Shown one piece after another: positions 1 through 6,780 of a DNA stretch of 14,608 nucleotides; the first letter of the stretch is position 1; the number at the start of each line of letters is the position of its first letter. This stretch comes from an uncultured Bacteroidales bacterium (GTDB taxonomy: Bacteria; Bacteroidota; Bacteroidia; Bacteroidales; Bacteroidaceae). The notes under the pieces are model-generated. The model saw nothing but the letters and a program-made list of their open reading frames with translations. It did no database searches and was not told the DNA's origin. The stretch lies in the NCBI GenBank assembly GCA_947367415.1, contig CANBEE010000037.1, positions 1-14,608 of the forward strand, read 5' to 3'. The position numbers and the translations under genes are program-made.

Positions 1-14
1 ATATTAGTCAACAA

Positions 15-1118
15 ATGATACTGAAGAGACTCTCCATATTAAATTATAAGAATATTGAGCAAGCCGATTTGGAGTTTTCGCCCAAGGTAAACTGCTTTAT
101 CGGTCAGAACGGGATGGGCAAGACCAACCTGCTCGATGCCATCTATTACCTGTCATTCTGCAAGAGTGCCTCCAATCCGATTGACTCCCAGGTGATGCGT
201 CACGACAGTGATTTCTTTGTCGTGCAGGGCTTCTATGAGACGGAACAGGGCGACGAAGAGGATATATATTGTGGTATGAAGCGCCGGCAGAAGAAGGTGG
301 TGAAGCGCAACAAGAAAGCCTATCTCCGCTTTTCTGAGCATGTCGGCTTTATACCTTTGGTGATGGTCTCTCCTTCGGATAATGGTCTAATCCAGGGTGG
401 CAGTGAGGAACGTCGTCGTTTCATGGATGTAGCCATCTCTCAGCACGATAAGGAGTATTTGGCCGAACTCATAGCCTACGACAAGGCTCTTCAGCAGCGC
501 AATGCTCTGTTGAAGCAAGAGGATGAGCCCGACCCTGAATTGTTGGGCCTGTGGGAGGAGATGATGGCCCGTTCGGGCGAACTCATCTATGAACGTCGTA
601 AGGCATTCATTGCTGGGCTTACACCTATATTCCAATCCTTCTATATGCAGATTTCGGGCGAGCGTGAGGAGGTGTCTCTATCCTATATCTCGCATGGTGA
701 CCGTGGTCCCTTGCTGGATGTTATCCGTGGTGGGCGTGCCAAGGACCGTATTATGGGCTATTCGTTGCATGGGGTGCATAAGGATGACTTGGAGATGAAG
801 CTCGTAGGGTACCCTATCAAACGTGAAGGTTCTCAAGGGCAGAACAAGACCTATCTCATAGCCCTCAAGCTGGCGCAGTTCGATTTTCTTCGTCAGTCGG
901 GGCGTACGGTTCCTCTGTTGCTGTTGGATGACATCTTCGACCGCTTGGATGCCTCTCGTGTAGAGCAGATTATTCGTCTCGTGTCCGGTGATGCCTTCGG
1001 ACAAATATTTATCACTGACGTCAATCGTGGCCATCTCGACCGCATATTGGCCTCTGCGACGGGCGACTATAAACTGTTTGCCGTGGCCGATGGCATAGTA
1101 CAAGAGCATACAGTATGA
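15..1118 (+). CDS. recF: DNA replication/repair protein RecF
   Basis: RecF is a cytoplasmic SMC-like ABC ATPase that helps load RecA at single-strand gaps together with RecO and RecR. The 367-residue product is full length for the family. It shows the Walker A motif GQNGMGKT at about residues 30-37, the GVHKDDLE segment at 253-260, the ABC signature region EGSQGQNKT at 271-279, and Walker B LLLLDD at 301-306 followed by the D-loop region FDRLD. The ATG at 15 gives the normal RecF N-terminus, which starts a few residues before the first beta strand (LSILNYKNIE). The promoter must lie left of the window. Its last codons overlap the next gene by 4 nt (ATGA), so the two are probably translated in a coupled way. 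Nothing looks broken. Identification is secure. Confidence 0.96.
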   Translation: MILKRLSILNYKNIEQADLEFSPKVNCFIGQNGMGKTNLLDAIYYLSFCKSASNPIDSQVMRHDSDFFVVQGFYETEQGDEEDIYCGMKRRQKKVVKRNKKAYLRFSEHVGFIPLVMVSPSDNGLIQGGSEERRRFMDVAISQHDKEYLAELIAYDKALQQRNALLKQEDEPDPELLGLWEEMMARSGELIYERRKAFIAGLTPIFQSFYMQISGEREEVSLSYISHGDRGPLLDVIRGGRAKDRIMGYSLHGVHKDDLEMKLVGYPIKREGSQGQNKTYLIALKLAQFDFLRQSGRTVPLLLLDDIFDRLDASRVEQIIRLVSGDAFGQIFITDVNRGHLDRILASATGDYKLFAVADGIVQEHTV

Positions 1119-1405
1119 AGCGTAAGAACTCAGAACCTGTAGGCGACCTCATCCGCCAATACCTACGTCAGCAGGGTCTTGAGGCCCCGCTCAACGAATA
1201 TCGCCTTATCCATGGCTGGGGCCATGTGATGGGGCCCATTGTCGAACGCTACACACGCGATTTGGTTATCCGTAACCAAACACTCTACGTACGCCTCTCA
1301 TCTCCTGTAATACGTCAGGAGCTTCTCATGCAACGTCGCGAGATAGTGGAGCGCCTCAATGCTTACATTGGTGCCCAAGTCATCTGCGATGTGGTGTTCC
1401 AGTGA
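1115..1405 (+). CDS. DUF721 / DciA-like protein
   Basis: This 96-residue protein fits the DUF721 (DciA-like) family by size, by the HGWGHVMGPIVERYT segment (about residues 33-47), and by the following strand-helix pattern LYVRLSSPVIRQELLMQRREI. DciA proteins help load the replicative helicase DnaB in bacteria that lack DnaC. Short versions placed directly after recF are common in Bacteroidetes. The start codon overlaps the recF stop by 4 nt, which supports both the start and joint expression with recF. The stop codon abuts the stop codon of the convergent DUF418 gene, with no intergenic base and no visible terminator. Family assignment is firm. Helicase-loader function in this lineage is inferred from the family. 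Confidence 0.85.
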   Translation: MKRKNSEPVGDLIRQYLRQQGLEAPLNEYRLIHGWGHVMGPIVERYTRDLVIRNQTLYVRLSSPVIRQELLMQRREIVERLNAYIGAQVICDVVFQ

Positions 1406-2572
1406 TTACCTACGCTTCATCCAAGTCAGCTTGTGCCAGATGCTTTCCAGCGGGCCGCGTTTGTGGCGAGCCATCCACCAGTGGGCAAATGATACTTGCA
1501 GGATGAGGAAGGCGATGCCGATGCAGATACTCACGGTGGTGCCGCACTTGGCATGGAGGCCGAGTCCGTAACCGAAGTAGAGGAAGCTGCCGATGACGGA
1601 TTGGGTGACGTAGTTGGTGAGGCTCATCTTGCCATAAGGTACAAGCCAGCGTTGCAGACCTGTGGGGCGTGTCCAATATAATAATAGGAATATGCCCACG
1701 ATGCTGAGCATGAAGAAGAGGTTGTACCACGAATTGAAGATGGTGGTGATGGAAGCCTTCATGAAGGGGTTGTCAATCTGTGCAAAGAGGAAGCGCTTGC
1801 CATAGAAGAGGATGAGTGCCAGTGGAACCGAGTAGCAGAGCACCTTCGTCCATAGGGCACGGCTTCGCGAGAGCTCCTCCTCCGTAGAGGTGCGGAACAG
1901 TCCCATGCGGCCTATCAGCAGACCGAAGATGAAGAGTGAGGTGGTCTGGAACACGCGCCCGTAGCACCATGCCCAGTTGAGGCTGGCAAGCTGACCGGTG
2001 ATAAAGTTGACCTTCACCATCTCCCACAGTGAGGTGCCGCCCAGCTGAGGGTATATATCGCCCAAGGAGAATATCATCTGCTGCGGGTTGGCTTCGGGGC
2101 AGATGGCGGCATAGATCACCTTTGCCCACTCTACGGGTTGCAGCATCAGTATCACGGCGGTCCACAGCAGGGCCTTGTTGCTCCAATGGCGTATGGGCAC
2201 GAGGGCAAAACCGAGGATGGCGTAGAGCACCAGTATCTCGCCGGGGAAGAAGAGCGAGTTGATGAAACCGAAGCCAAGGAGCAGCACCAAGCGCCACATG
2301 TAGCGGTACTTGAAGTCTTCGCCGCGCTGCTCGGCATGGTGGCTCTGTAGATAGAAGGTGAAGCCGAAGAGCAGGGCAAAGATGGCATAGGCCTTGCCTG
2401 AGAAGGTGAAGAACATCATATCCCAAATGTTGTTGTCGAGCGAGCGCAGCCAGGGAAGTTCAGTCTTGGGGAATGAGTAGTAGTTGAAGTGCTCGATGTT
2501 GTGGAGCAGCATGATGCCCATGATGGCAAAACCGCGCAGTGAGTCTATAGCGCTGATACGTTGGTTGGTCAT
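1406..2572 (-). CDS. DUF418 family multi-pass membrane protein (YeiB-like)
   Basis: The 388-residue product begins with the family's N-terminal pattern, RISAIDSLRGFAIMGIMLLHN, and ends with the DUF418 hallmark GPLESIWHKLTW near the C-terminus. About eight to ten hydrophobic segments suggest an inner-membrane protein, for example around residues 10-26, 55-75, 90-125, 130-150, 205-222, 245-262, 280-300 and 345-365. DUF418 proteins resemble acyltransferase-3-like and YeiB proteins. Their biochemical role is not established, although transport or envelope modification has been proposed. The ATG at 2572 places the first conserved motif right at the N-terminus. The gene lies about 100 nt after the HAD gene on the same strand. 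I see no Bacteroidetes-type -7 box in that gap, so it may be the last gene of the frr-rsgA-HAD unit. Confidence 0.88.
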   Translation of the reverse strand: MTNQRISAIDSLRGFAIMGIMLLHNIEHFNYYSFPKTELPWLRSLDNNIWDMMFFTFSGKAYAIFALLFGFTFYLQSHHAEQRGEDFKYRYMWRLVLLLGFGFINSLFFPGEILVLYAILGFALVPIRHWSNKALLWTAVILMLQPVEWAKVIYAAICPEANPQQMIFSLGDIYPQLGGTSLWEMVKVNFITGQLASLNWAWCYGRVFQTTSLFIFGLLIGRMGLFRTSTEEELSRSRALWTKVLCYSVPLALILFYGKRFLFAQIDNPFMKASITTIFNSWYNLFFMLSIVGIFLLLYWTRPTGLQRWLVPYGKMSLTNYVTQSVIGSFLYFGYGLGLHAKCGTTVSICIGIAFLILQVSFAHWWMARHKRGPLESIWHKLTWMKRR

Positions 2573-2573
2573 T

Positions 2574-2694
2574 TTGTTTAACGTTTAGAGTTTAATATTT
2601 AGAGTTTAATACTGGTTAGGGGTAACTATGGGTGATTAAGGTTGTTAAAGTCACTATGGTCAATCTCATAACCCTTAACCTTTAATCCATAACC
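2574..2694. repeat. Degenerate 7-bp-period repeats between the HAD and DUF418 genes
   Basis: The spacer is built largely from heptamers. At 2574-2608 there are five units ending in TTTA (TTGTTTA, ACGTTTA, GAGTTTA, ATATTTA, GAGTTTA). These include an exact 14-bp tandem copy of TTTAGAGTTTAATA at 2584-2597 and 2598-2611. At 2667-2694 four more units follow (CATAACC, CTTAACC, TTTAATC, CATAACC), roughly the opposite orientation. CTGGTTA at 2612-2618 and TAACCAG at 2690-2696 can pair as a stem. The right-hand units run through the stop codon and last codons of the HAD gene. Function unknown. Confidence 0.75.
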
Positions 2695-3316
2695 AGTCAA
2701 GAGTCATCCCTTTGAAATTCTCGATGACGAGGTCGGCCAATGGCGCTACGGCTTCGTAGGGGTTGGTAGTGGTGAGTGCCACGACGAAGGCTCCTGAGTC
2801 GCGTCCGGCACGCAGGCCATTGATGCTATCCTCAAATACCACGCACTCTTCAGGGCGGGCGCCGAAGGCCTTGGCACCCTCGATATAACAATCGGGGGCG
2901 GGCTTGCCTGCGGCATAATCCTTCGAGGTGAGTATGCGGTCGAAGAGGGTAGGGAACTCGGGGTGGACACGCAACACGCTGCGCATCTTCTCCTCATTGC
3001 TGGCAGTGACGATAGCTGTCTTGATGCCTGCCTCACGCAATGCTTCAATGAAGGAACGTACACCCTCTATGTATGTATATTGCATCTGTCGCTCAAATTC
3101 ATTGAGCCTTCGGGTAATCTCGGGTTGCTCGTCCTTGAGGTGGGCAAACCAATGGGTGTAGATGCTCTCGAGGGTAGTGCCCTTGATACGCTCGGCAAAG
3201 TCGGGCACGTCGGGACGGTATTCGCGGCCTATGCTACCCCAAAAGAGAGAGTACTGACTCTCGGTGTCGATGATGACACCGTCGAGGTCGAAGAGTGCGG
3301 CTTTGATTGTATGCAT
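2675..3316 (-). CDS. HAD-superfamily hydrolase (beta-phosphoglucomutase/phosphatase-like)
   Basis: A soluble 213-residue HAD subfamily IA protein. All four catalytic motifs are visible: FDLDGVIIDTE with nucleophile Asp10 and acid/base Asp12, the Thr of VTAS at about 104, Lys138 in GKPAPD, and the acidic pair in VFEDS at about 162-163. An alpha-helical cap lies between residues 16 and 80. Such enzymes dephosphorylate small phosphometabolites or interconvert sugar phosphates. The GKPAPDCY and FEDSINGLRAG segments are typical of beta-phosphoglucomutase-like proteins, but the substrate cannot be read from sequence. It starts 19 nt after the rsgA stop, so the two are very likely co-transcribed. 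The last codons (encoding WLWIKG) and the stop lie inside a 7-bp-period repeat, so the C-terminal residues may vary between relatives. Confidence 0.9.
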   Translation of the reverse strand: MHTIKAALFDLDGVIIDTESQYSLFWGSIGREYRPDVPDFAERIKGTTLESIYTHWFAHLKDEQPEITRRLNEFERQMQYTYIEGVRSFIEALREAGIKTAIVTASNEEKMRSVLRVHPEFPTLFDRILTSKDYAAGKPAPDCYIEGAKAFGARPEECVVFEDSINGLRAGRDSGAFVVALTTTNPYEAVAPLADLVIENFKGMTLDWLWIKG

Positions 3317-3335
3317 TTTCTATATAGGCTATTTG

Positions 3336-4268
3336 TCAATATCCTTCGCGGTACTTGCCCTCCTCCTTGTCGTCGAGCATGCTGAGGTAAGAGGCATAGC
3401 GTGATTGGCTGATTCGGCACTCCTCTACGGCTTGGCGTACGGCGCAGTGGGGCTCGTGGGTGTGGGTGCAGTTGCCATAGCGGCAGTGGGCCGACTCGGC
3501 GAATATCTCGCGGAAGTAGTGGCTTATCTCCTCCTCTTCCATGTCGAAGGTGCCGAAACCTTTGACGCCGGGGGTGTCGATGAGCCAGCCATCGTCGCCG
3601 AAGGGGAACATCTCGGAGAAGGTGGTGGTGTGCATGCCGGTGTTGTGGCGCTCGGAGATTTCGGCTGTGCGCAGGCGGAGGTCGGGTAGGAGGGCGTTGA
3701 TGAGGGTGCTCTTGCCTACACCGGAGTTGCCGGAGAGTAGGGTGGTCTTGCCTGCAAGCGAGGCACGCACCTTGTCGAGTCCGTCGCCATTGAGAGCCGA
3801 CACGCAGGAGCACTCGTAGCCAATCGTATTATAAAGGTGTACGATGGCATCGAGATAGCGGCGTTCGTCCTCGTTGTAGCGGTCCACCTTGTTGAACACG
3901 ATGTGTACGGGGATGCGGTAGGCCTCGGCAGTGGCGAGGAAGCGGTCGATGAAGACGGTAGAGGTCTCGGGGTAGTTGATGGTGACGATGAGCAGGCACA
4001 TGTCGACATTGGCGGCGAGGATGTGTGACTGCTTCGAGAGATTTGAGGCACGACGTATGATGTAGTTGCGTCGTTCTTGGATGTCGGTAATATAAGATGT
4101 GCCATCGACGGGTGAGGTAATGGTCACCCGATCGCCGACGGCCACAGGATTGGTGCTACGGATGCCCTTGAGTCGGAAGTTGCCTTTGATGCGGCAGTCG
4201 ACGAGGTCTCCCTCATCGGTCTTCACGATGTATTGGCTTCCGGTGTTCTTGATTACGAGTCCAAGCAT
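3336..4268 (-). CDS. rsgA: Ribosome small-subunit-dependent GTPase A (RsgA)
   Basis: RsgA is a circularly permuted GTPase that acts in late maturation of the 30S subunit. Starting at MLGLVIKNT (310 residues), the protein has an OB-fold domain at about residues 1-70. The G motifs follow in permuted order: NKVD (G4) at about 126-129, GNSGVGKS (P-loop, G1) at 180-187, and DTPG (G3) at 231-234. A C-terminal zinc site fits C-x4-C-x-H-x5-C at about Cys262, Cys267, His269 and Cys275. An upstream in-frame ATG at 4289 is rejected as the start, because the seven extra residues would be encoded by the ATTGACA repeat. I see no promoter box in the 113-nt spacer after frr, so read-through from frr is likely. 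Identification is secure. Confidence 0.96.
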   Translation of the reverse strand: MLGLVIKNTGSQYIVKTDEGDLVDCRIKGNFRLKGIRSTNPVAVGDRVTITSPVDGTSYITDIQERRNYIIRRASNLSKQSHILAANVDMCLLIVTINYPETSTVFIDRFLATAEAYRIPVHIVFNKVDRYNEDERRYLDAIVHLYNTIGYECSCVSALNGDGLDKVRASLAGKTTLLSGNSGVGKSTLINALLPDLRLRTAEISERHNTGMHTTTFSEMFPFGDDGWLIDTPGVKGFGTFDMEEEEISHYFREIFAESAHCRYGNCTHTHEPHCAVRQAVEECRISQSRYASYLSMLDDKEEGKYREGY

Positions 4269-4273
4269 GGGAT

Positions 4274-4376
4274 AATTGACAATTGACAATTGACAATTGA
4301 CAATTTCTTCTTTATAGGCAGTTCCAATTTCTTTTGCGAAGCCTAATTGTCAATAGTGCATTGTCAATTGTCCATT
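4274..4376. repeat. Heptamer (ATTGACA) array forming a 32-bp inverted repeat between frr and rsgA
   Basis: Four exact head-to-tail copies of ATTGACA occupy 4275-4302. On the other side, 4346-4380 holds five imperfect copies of the inverted unit (ATTGTCA, ATAGTGC, ATTGTCA, ATTGTCC, ATTGCGT). The arms 4274-4305 and 4345-4376 match in inverted orientation at 28 of 32 positions, with a 39-nt loop that adds TAGGC/GCCTA pairing. A transcript of either strand could fold into a long hairpin. The right part ends at the frr stop codon and the left part begins 5 nt upstream of the rsgA start codon (4268). No U-tract follows, so it does not look like a standard terminator. Confidence 0.85.
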
Positions 4377-4381
4377 GCGTA

Positions 4382-4933
4382 TTATACGGTCATGATCTCC
4401 TTCTCCTTGTCTGCATAGAGTTCGTCCACCTTCTTGATGTACTTGTCGTGCAGCTTCTGGAGCTTTTCTTCGCCGTCTTTCTGAACATCCTCGGGCATGC
4501 CGTCCTTAACGGCCTTCTTTAGTGCGTCAATGCAGTCGCGACGAGCGTTGCGGATGCTAATCTTGGCATTTTCGGCTACCTCCTTACATTGCTTGGCGAG
4601 TTGCTTACGGCGTTCCTCGGTGAGGGGAGGTATGCCGAGACGGATGATTTCACCATTGTTCTCGGGAGTGATGCCTACGGGAGAGTCGATGATGGCTTTC
4701 TCGATGACGCGGAACATGTTCTTGTCCCAGGGCTTGATGGCGATGGTGCGTGCATCGGGGGTAGTGATAGAGGCTACACCTGTCAAGGGTACCATGGTAC
4801 CGTAAGAGTCTACACGGATACCATCGAGGATACGGGTGTTGGCTTTGCCGGCACGGATGCGGGCGAGTTCGTCTTCAACGTGGAGGATGGCCATCTCCAT
4901 CATCTCCTGTGCTTCGTTCAGATATTCCTGCAT
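4382..4933 (-). CDS. frr: Ribosome recycling factor
   Basis: Ribosome recycling factor splits post-termination ribosomes together with EF-G. The 183-residue product has the usual family length (E. coli RRF has 185 residues) and its landmarks: RAGKANTRILDGIRVDSYG near residues 29-47, the ASITTPDART segment, KAIIDSPVGITPENNGEIIRL, and PPLTEERRKQL. The long coiled-coil helices of domain I are evident at both ends. I chose ATG 4933, giving MQEYLNEAQEMMEM. The open frame extends to 5104, but those residues are Lys/Asn-rich and cover the promoter. A minus-strand promoter, GTTG-N20-TACCTTTG, lies at 5010-4979, leaving a leader of about 40 nt. This is probably the lead gene of frr-rsgA-HAD(-DUF418). 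Confidence 0.96.
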   Translation of the reverse strand: MQEYLNEAQEMMEMAILHVEDELARIRAGKANTRILDGIRVDSYGTMVPLTGVASITTPDARTIAIKPWDKNMFRVIEKAIIDSPVGITPENNGEIIRLGIPPLTEERRKQLAKQCKEVAENAKISIRNARRDCIDALKKAVKDGMPEDVQKDGEEKLQKLHDKYIKKVDELYADKEKEIMTV

Positions 4934-4978
4934 AATATTCTTGTTTTTTAGTTTGTTTGTTTCTATGTTTTTCGTAGC

Positions 4979-5010
4979 CAAAGGTAGTCGGTTTTTTCTT
5001 TTTTTGCAAC
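4979..5010 (-). promoter_or_regulatory. Bacteroidetes-type promoter for frr
   Basis: Read on the minus strand, GTTG (5010-5007) is followed after 20 nt by TACCTTTG (4986-4979). This matches the Bacteroidetes sigma-ABfr -7 consensus TAnnTTTG with a usual -33/-7 spacing. Transcription would begin around 4972, about 40 nt before the frr ATG. Confidence 0.7.
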
Positions 5011-5064
5011 AGTTTTTTGCTATATGTGGATAAATAAAGGCAAAATCTATGTTTTTTTTACAAT

Positions 5065-5099
5065 TTTGTTTCAGAGTATGGGATAAGTTACTATATTTG
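5065..5099 (+). promoter_or_regulatory. Promoter for the VTC-DUF4956 unit
   Basis: TATATTTG at 5092-5099 is an exact TAnnTTTG -7 box, about 30 nt before the VTC-gene ATG. A possible -33 element, TTTG at 5065-5068, sits 23 nt upstream, slightly further than usual. The box diverges from the frr promoter in the same 195-nt intergenic region. Confidence 0.65.
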
Positions 5100-5128
5100 C
5101 ACAAATTCGTATCGTACGGCTATATATT

Positions 5129-5890
5129 ATGGAACAACATATATTGCAACTGCTCGACAAGCTGCCGCCCATCTCGCTCTCAGAGATGAAGGACATTAAG
5201 CTGATGAACCGCATCGATAAGAAGTATCTTGCTACGATAGACCAGTTGCAGCAACTGCTCGCTATGGCGCAAGGCAAATATATGGTGCAGCAGATTGAGG
5301 GAAAACGATACAACCGCTACCATACCATTTACTTGGATACTCCCGATGAGGAGATGTATACGATGCACCATAACGGCCGTATCGTGCGTCAGAAGGTGCG
5401 TGTGCGCACCTACCTTGACTCGGGTGATACCTTTTTGGAGGTAAAAAACAAGAATAACCACGGTCGCACCAAGAAAAAACGTATGACTGTGGGTAGTGTG
5501 CATACCCTGCGTGAGGATGGTGGCGACACATTGCTGGCACAGCACGCCCATTACCTGCTCGATGATCTGGTGCCCAAGGTGGAGAACCGTTTCGAGCGCA
5601 TCACGCTGGTCAATATGGCCAAGACCGAGCGTCTCACCATCGACTGCCATGTGAAGTTCCATCATTGGGAAACGGATATAGAACGTACCTTTGACCGCTT
5701 GGTCATTATCGAACTTAAGCGCGACGGTAATGTGTACTCCCCAGTGAAGAGCATGCTGCGTCAGTTGCGTATCAAACCCTCGGGATTCAGCAAGTACTGC
5801 ATAGGGTCGGCACTTACCAAGCCTGAACTCAGGCAGGGTAACTTCAAACCTCGATTTGTAAGAATAAATAAACTATTAAATAATCATTAG
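5129..5890 (+). CDS. VTC-domain protein (polyphosphate polymerase-like)
   Basis: A 253-residue protein consisting essentially of one VTC domain, the triphosphate-tunnel fold that makes inorganic polyphosphate from ATP in yeast Vtc4. Basic and acidic strands expected to line the tunnel are visible: NRIDKKY (27-33), YLDT (68-71), HHNGRIVRQKVRVRTY (80-95), FLEVKNK (102-108), KKR (116-118), LTID (169-172) and IIELKRD (193-199). The family ending GFSKYCIG is at 219-226. No SPX domain, signal peptide or membrane span is present, so it is probably cytoplasmic and may associate with the membrane through its partner. The DUF4956 gene begins 3 nt after the stop, a pairing seen widely in bacteria. The fold assignment is firm. 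Polymerase activity is inferred from the family and has not been shown for this group. Confidence 0.88.
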   Translation: MEQHILQLLDKLPPISLSEMKDIKLMNRIDKKYLATIDQLQQLLAMAQGKYMVQQIEGKRYNRYHTIYLDTPDEEMYTMHHNGRIVRQKVRVRTYLDSGDTFLEVKNKNNHGRTKKKRMTVGSVHTLREDGGDTLLAQHAHYLLDDLVPKVENRFERITLVNMAKTERLTIDCHVKFHHWETDIERTFDRLVIIELKRDGNVYSPVKSMLRQLRIKPSGFSKYCIGSALTKPELRQGNFKPRFVRINKLLNNH

Positions 5891-5893
5891 ACT

Positions 5894-6634
5894 ATGGGAA
5901 ACCTGTTAAACCTTATTGCTGGTGGGACCAATGCTCTCGCCATGGCAGCCGAAGAGATGATGGATATGGATGCGTCGTTGAACGATGTGCTCATTTCTTC
6001 CATGTGGGCCGACTGGGGCGCACTGACTGAGCTGCTCATCCGTTTTGTCCTCAATACGGCAGTCATCGCACTCATTGTGCGTGTGTTCTACTACCCTAAG
6101 AGCAAACGTCGCGACTACTTCTTTACCTTTATATTAATCTCTATCAGTGTGTTCCTGCTCATCTTCCTTATGGGAGGTGTGAAGCTAAAGATCGGATTTG
6201 CGCTTGGTCTGTTTGCCATCTTCGGTATCATCCGCTACCGTACCGAGTCGGTGCCCATCCGTGAGATGACTTACCTTTTCCTTATCATTGCAGTCAGTGC
6301 TATCAATGGTTTAGCTACCAGTATCAGCTATGTGGAGTTGTTGGCTACCAACCTGCTCTTTATCCTCTCTATATGGATATGTGAAAGCAATCGTTACGTA
6401 AAGCATGTGGCTAGCAAGTTGGTGCTGTATGATAACATCCGTCTTATCACCCCCGAGCATGAGGCGGAGTTGATAGAGGATCTGAAGAAACGCACAGGAC
6501 TGAATATCCTGCGTGTAGAAGTGGGTGCCATCGACTTCTCCAAGGATACCGCCATGGTGAAAGTGTATTACGAACCGTTGACCAACGAAATCAATAGCGT
6601 CGATAACGTGGGCCGTTTGCCCAAGATGGGATAG
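5894..6634 (+). CDS. DUF4956 membrane protein, partner of the VTC protein
   Basis: A 246-residue DUF4956 protein. It has about five hydrophobic segments near residues 47-66, 76-95, 100-113, 126-142 and 146-162, and a soluble, probably cytoplasmic C-terminal domain at about 165-246. The diagnostic stretch FGIIRYRTESVPIREMTYLF (about 110-129) sits between membrane segments. The gene follows the VTC gene by 3 nt and is closed by a strong hairpin terminator, so the two form one operon. DUF4956 has no established biochemical role. Its regular pairing with VTC proteins, and in other bacteria with CotH-like proteins, suggests it anchors or channels the product of the VTC enzyme at the membrane. That role is inference only. 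Confidence 0.87.
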   Translation: MGNLLNLIAGGTNALAMAAEEMMDMDASLNDVLISSMWADWGALTELLIRFVLNTAVIALIVRVFYYPKSKRRDYFFTFILISISVFLLIFLMGGVKLKIGFALGLFAIFGIIRYRTESVPIREMTYLFLIIAVSAINGLATSISYVELLATNLLFILSIWICESNRYVKHVASKLVLYDNIRLITPEHEAELIEDLKKRTGLNILRVEVGAIDFSKDTAMVKVYYEPLTNEINSVDNVGRLPKMG

Positions 6635-6641
6635 CATAAAA

Positions 6642-6688
6642 GGTACATGCATGAACCGAAAGCGGTGTATGCGTGTACCGATTTTATT
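6642..6688 (+). terminator. Intrinsic terminator after the VTC-DUF4956 operon
   Basis: Arms 6642-6657 and 6664-6679 pair over 16 positions with one mismatch and two G-U pairs, around the loop GAAAGC. The stem is followed by the T-rich run ATTTTATT. The left arm contains a copy of the TACATGCATGAAC repeat described separately. Confidence 0.75.
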
Positions 6689-6722
6689 ACATGCATGAAC
6701 AAAAAATAGTACATGTATGTAA
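6644..6722. repeat. Four 22-bp-spaced ACATGCATG-like sites upstream of the DUF2490 gene
   Basis: TACATGCATGAAC occurs exactly at 6644-6656 and 6688-6700. A diverged copy, TACATGTATGTAA, is at 6710-6722, and a weaker one, TGTATGCGTGTAC (9 of 13 positions match), is at 6666-6678. Start-to-start spacing is 22 bp throughout. Each core is close to palindromic. The array ends about 30 bp upstream of the -7 box of the next operon, a plausible position for a regulator. Confidence 0.6.
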
Positions 6723-6751
6723 TTTTTCAGAATCTTTTCAGAATTGAAACC

Positions 6752-6759
6752 TATCTTTG
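6752..6759 (+). promoter_or_regulatory. -7 box of the DUF2490 / secreted-protein operon
   Basis: TATCTTTG fits TAnnTTTG and lies 21 nt before the chosen ATG at 6781. No good TTTG -33 element is present at the expected distance, which would suit a promoter that needs an activator. Confidence 0.6.
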
Positions 6760-6780
6760 CTGCGAAAAAATATAAAGACT

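Noticed and set aside
3229..3813. A 194-codon minus-strand frame overlapping rsgA and the HAD gene
   Set aside because: Its Arg/His/Pro-rich translation is an out-of-frame shadow of rsgA, whose catalytic motifs are intact in another frame.
4269..4289. Upstream ATG for rsgA at 4289
   Set aside because: The extra residues come from the ATTGACA repeat. The family N-terminus begins at MLGLVIKN.
2574..4380. CRISPR-like arrays in the repeated spacers
   Set aside because: The units are 7 bp, contiguous and without unique spacers, and no cas gene is present.
4934..5104. N-terminal extension of frr to an upstream ATG at 5104
   Set aside because: It adds a Lys/Asn/Cys-rich stretch not found in ribosome recycling factors and covers the frr promoter. 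The ATG at 4933 gives the family length.
6757..6780. TTG start for the DUF2490 gene
   Set aside because: It lies inside the -7 promoter box. ATG 6781 directly begins a clean signal peptide.
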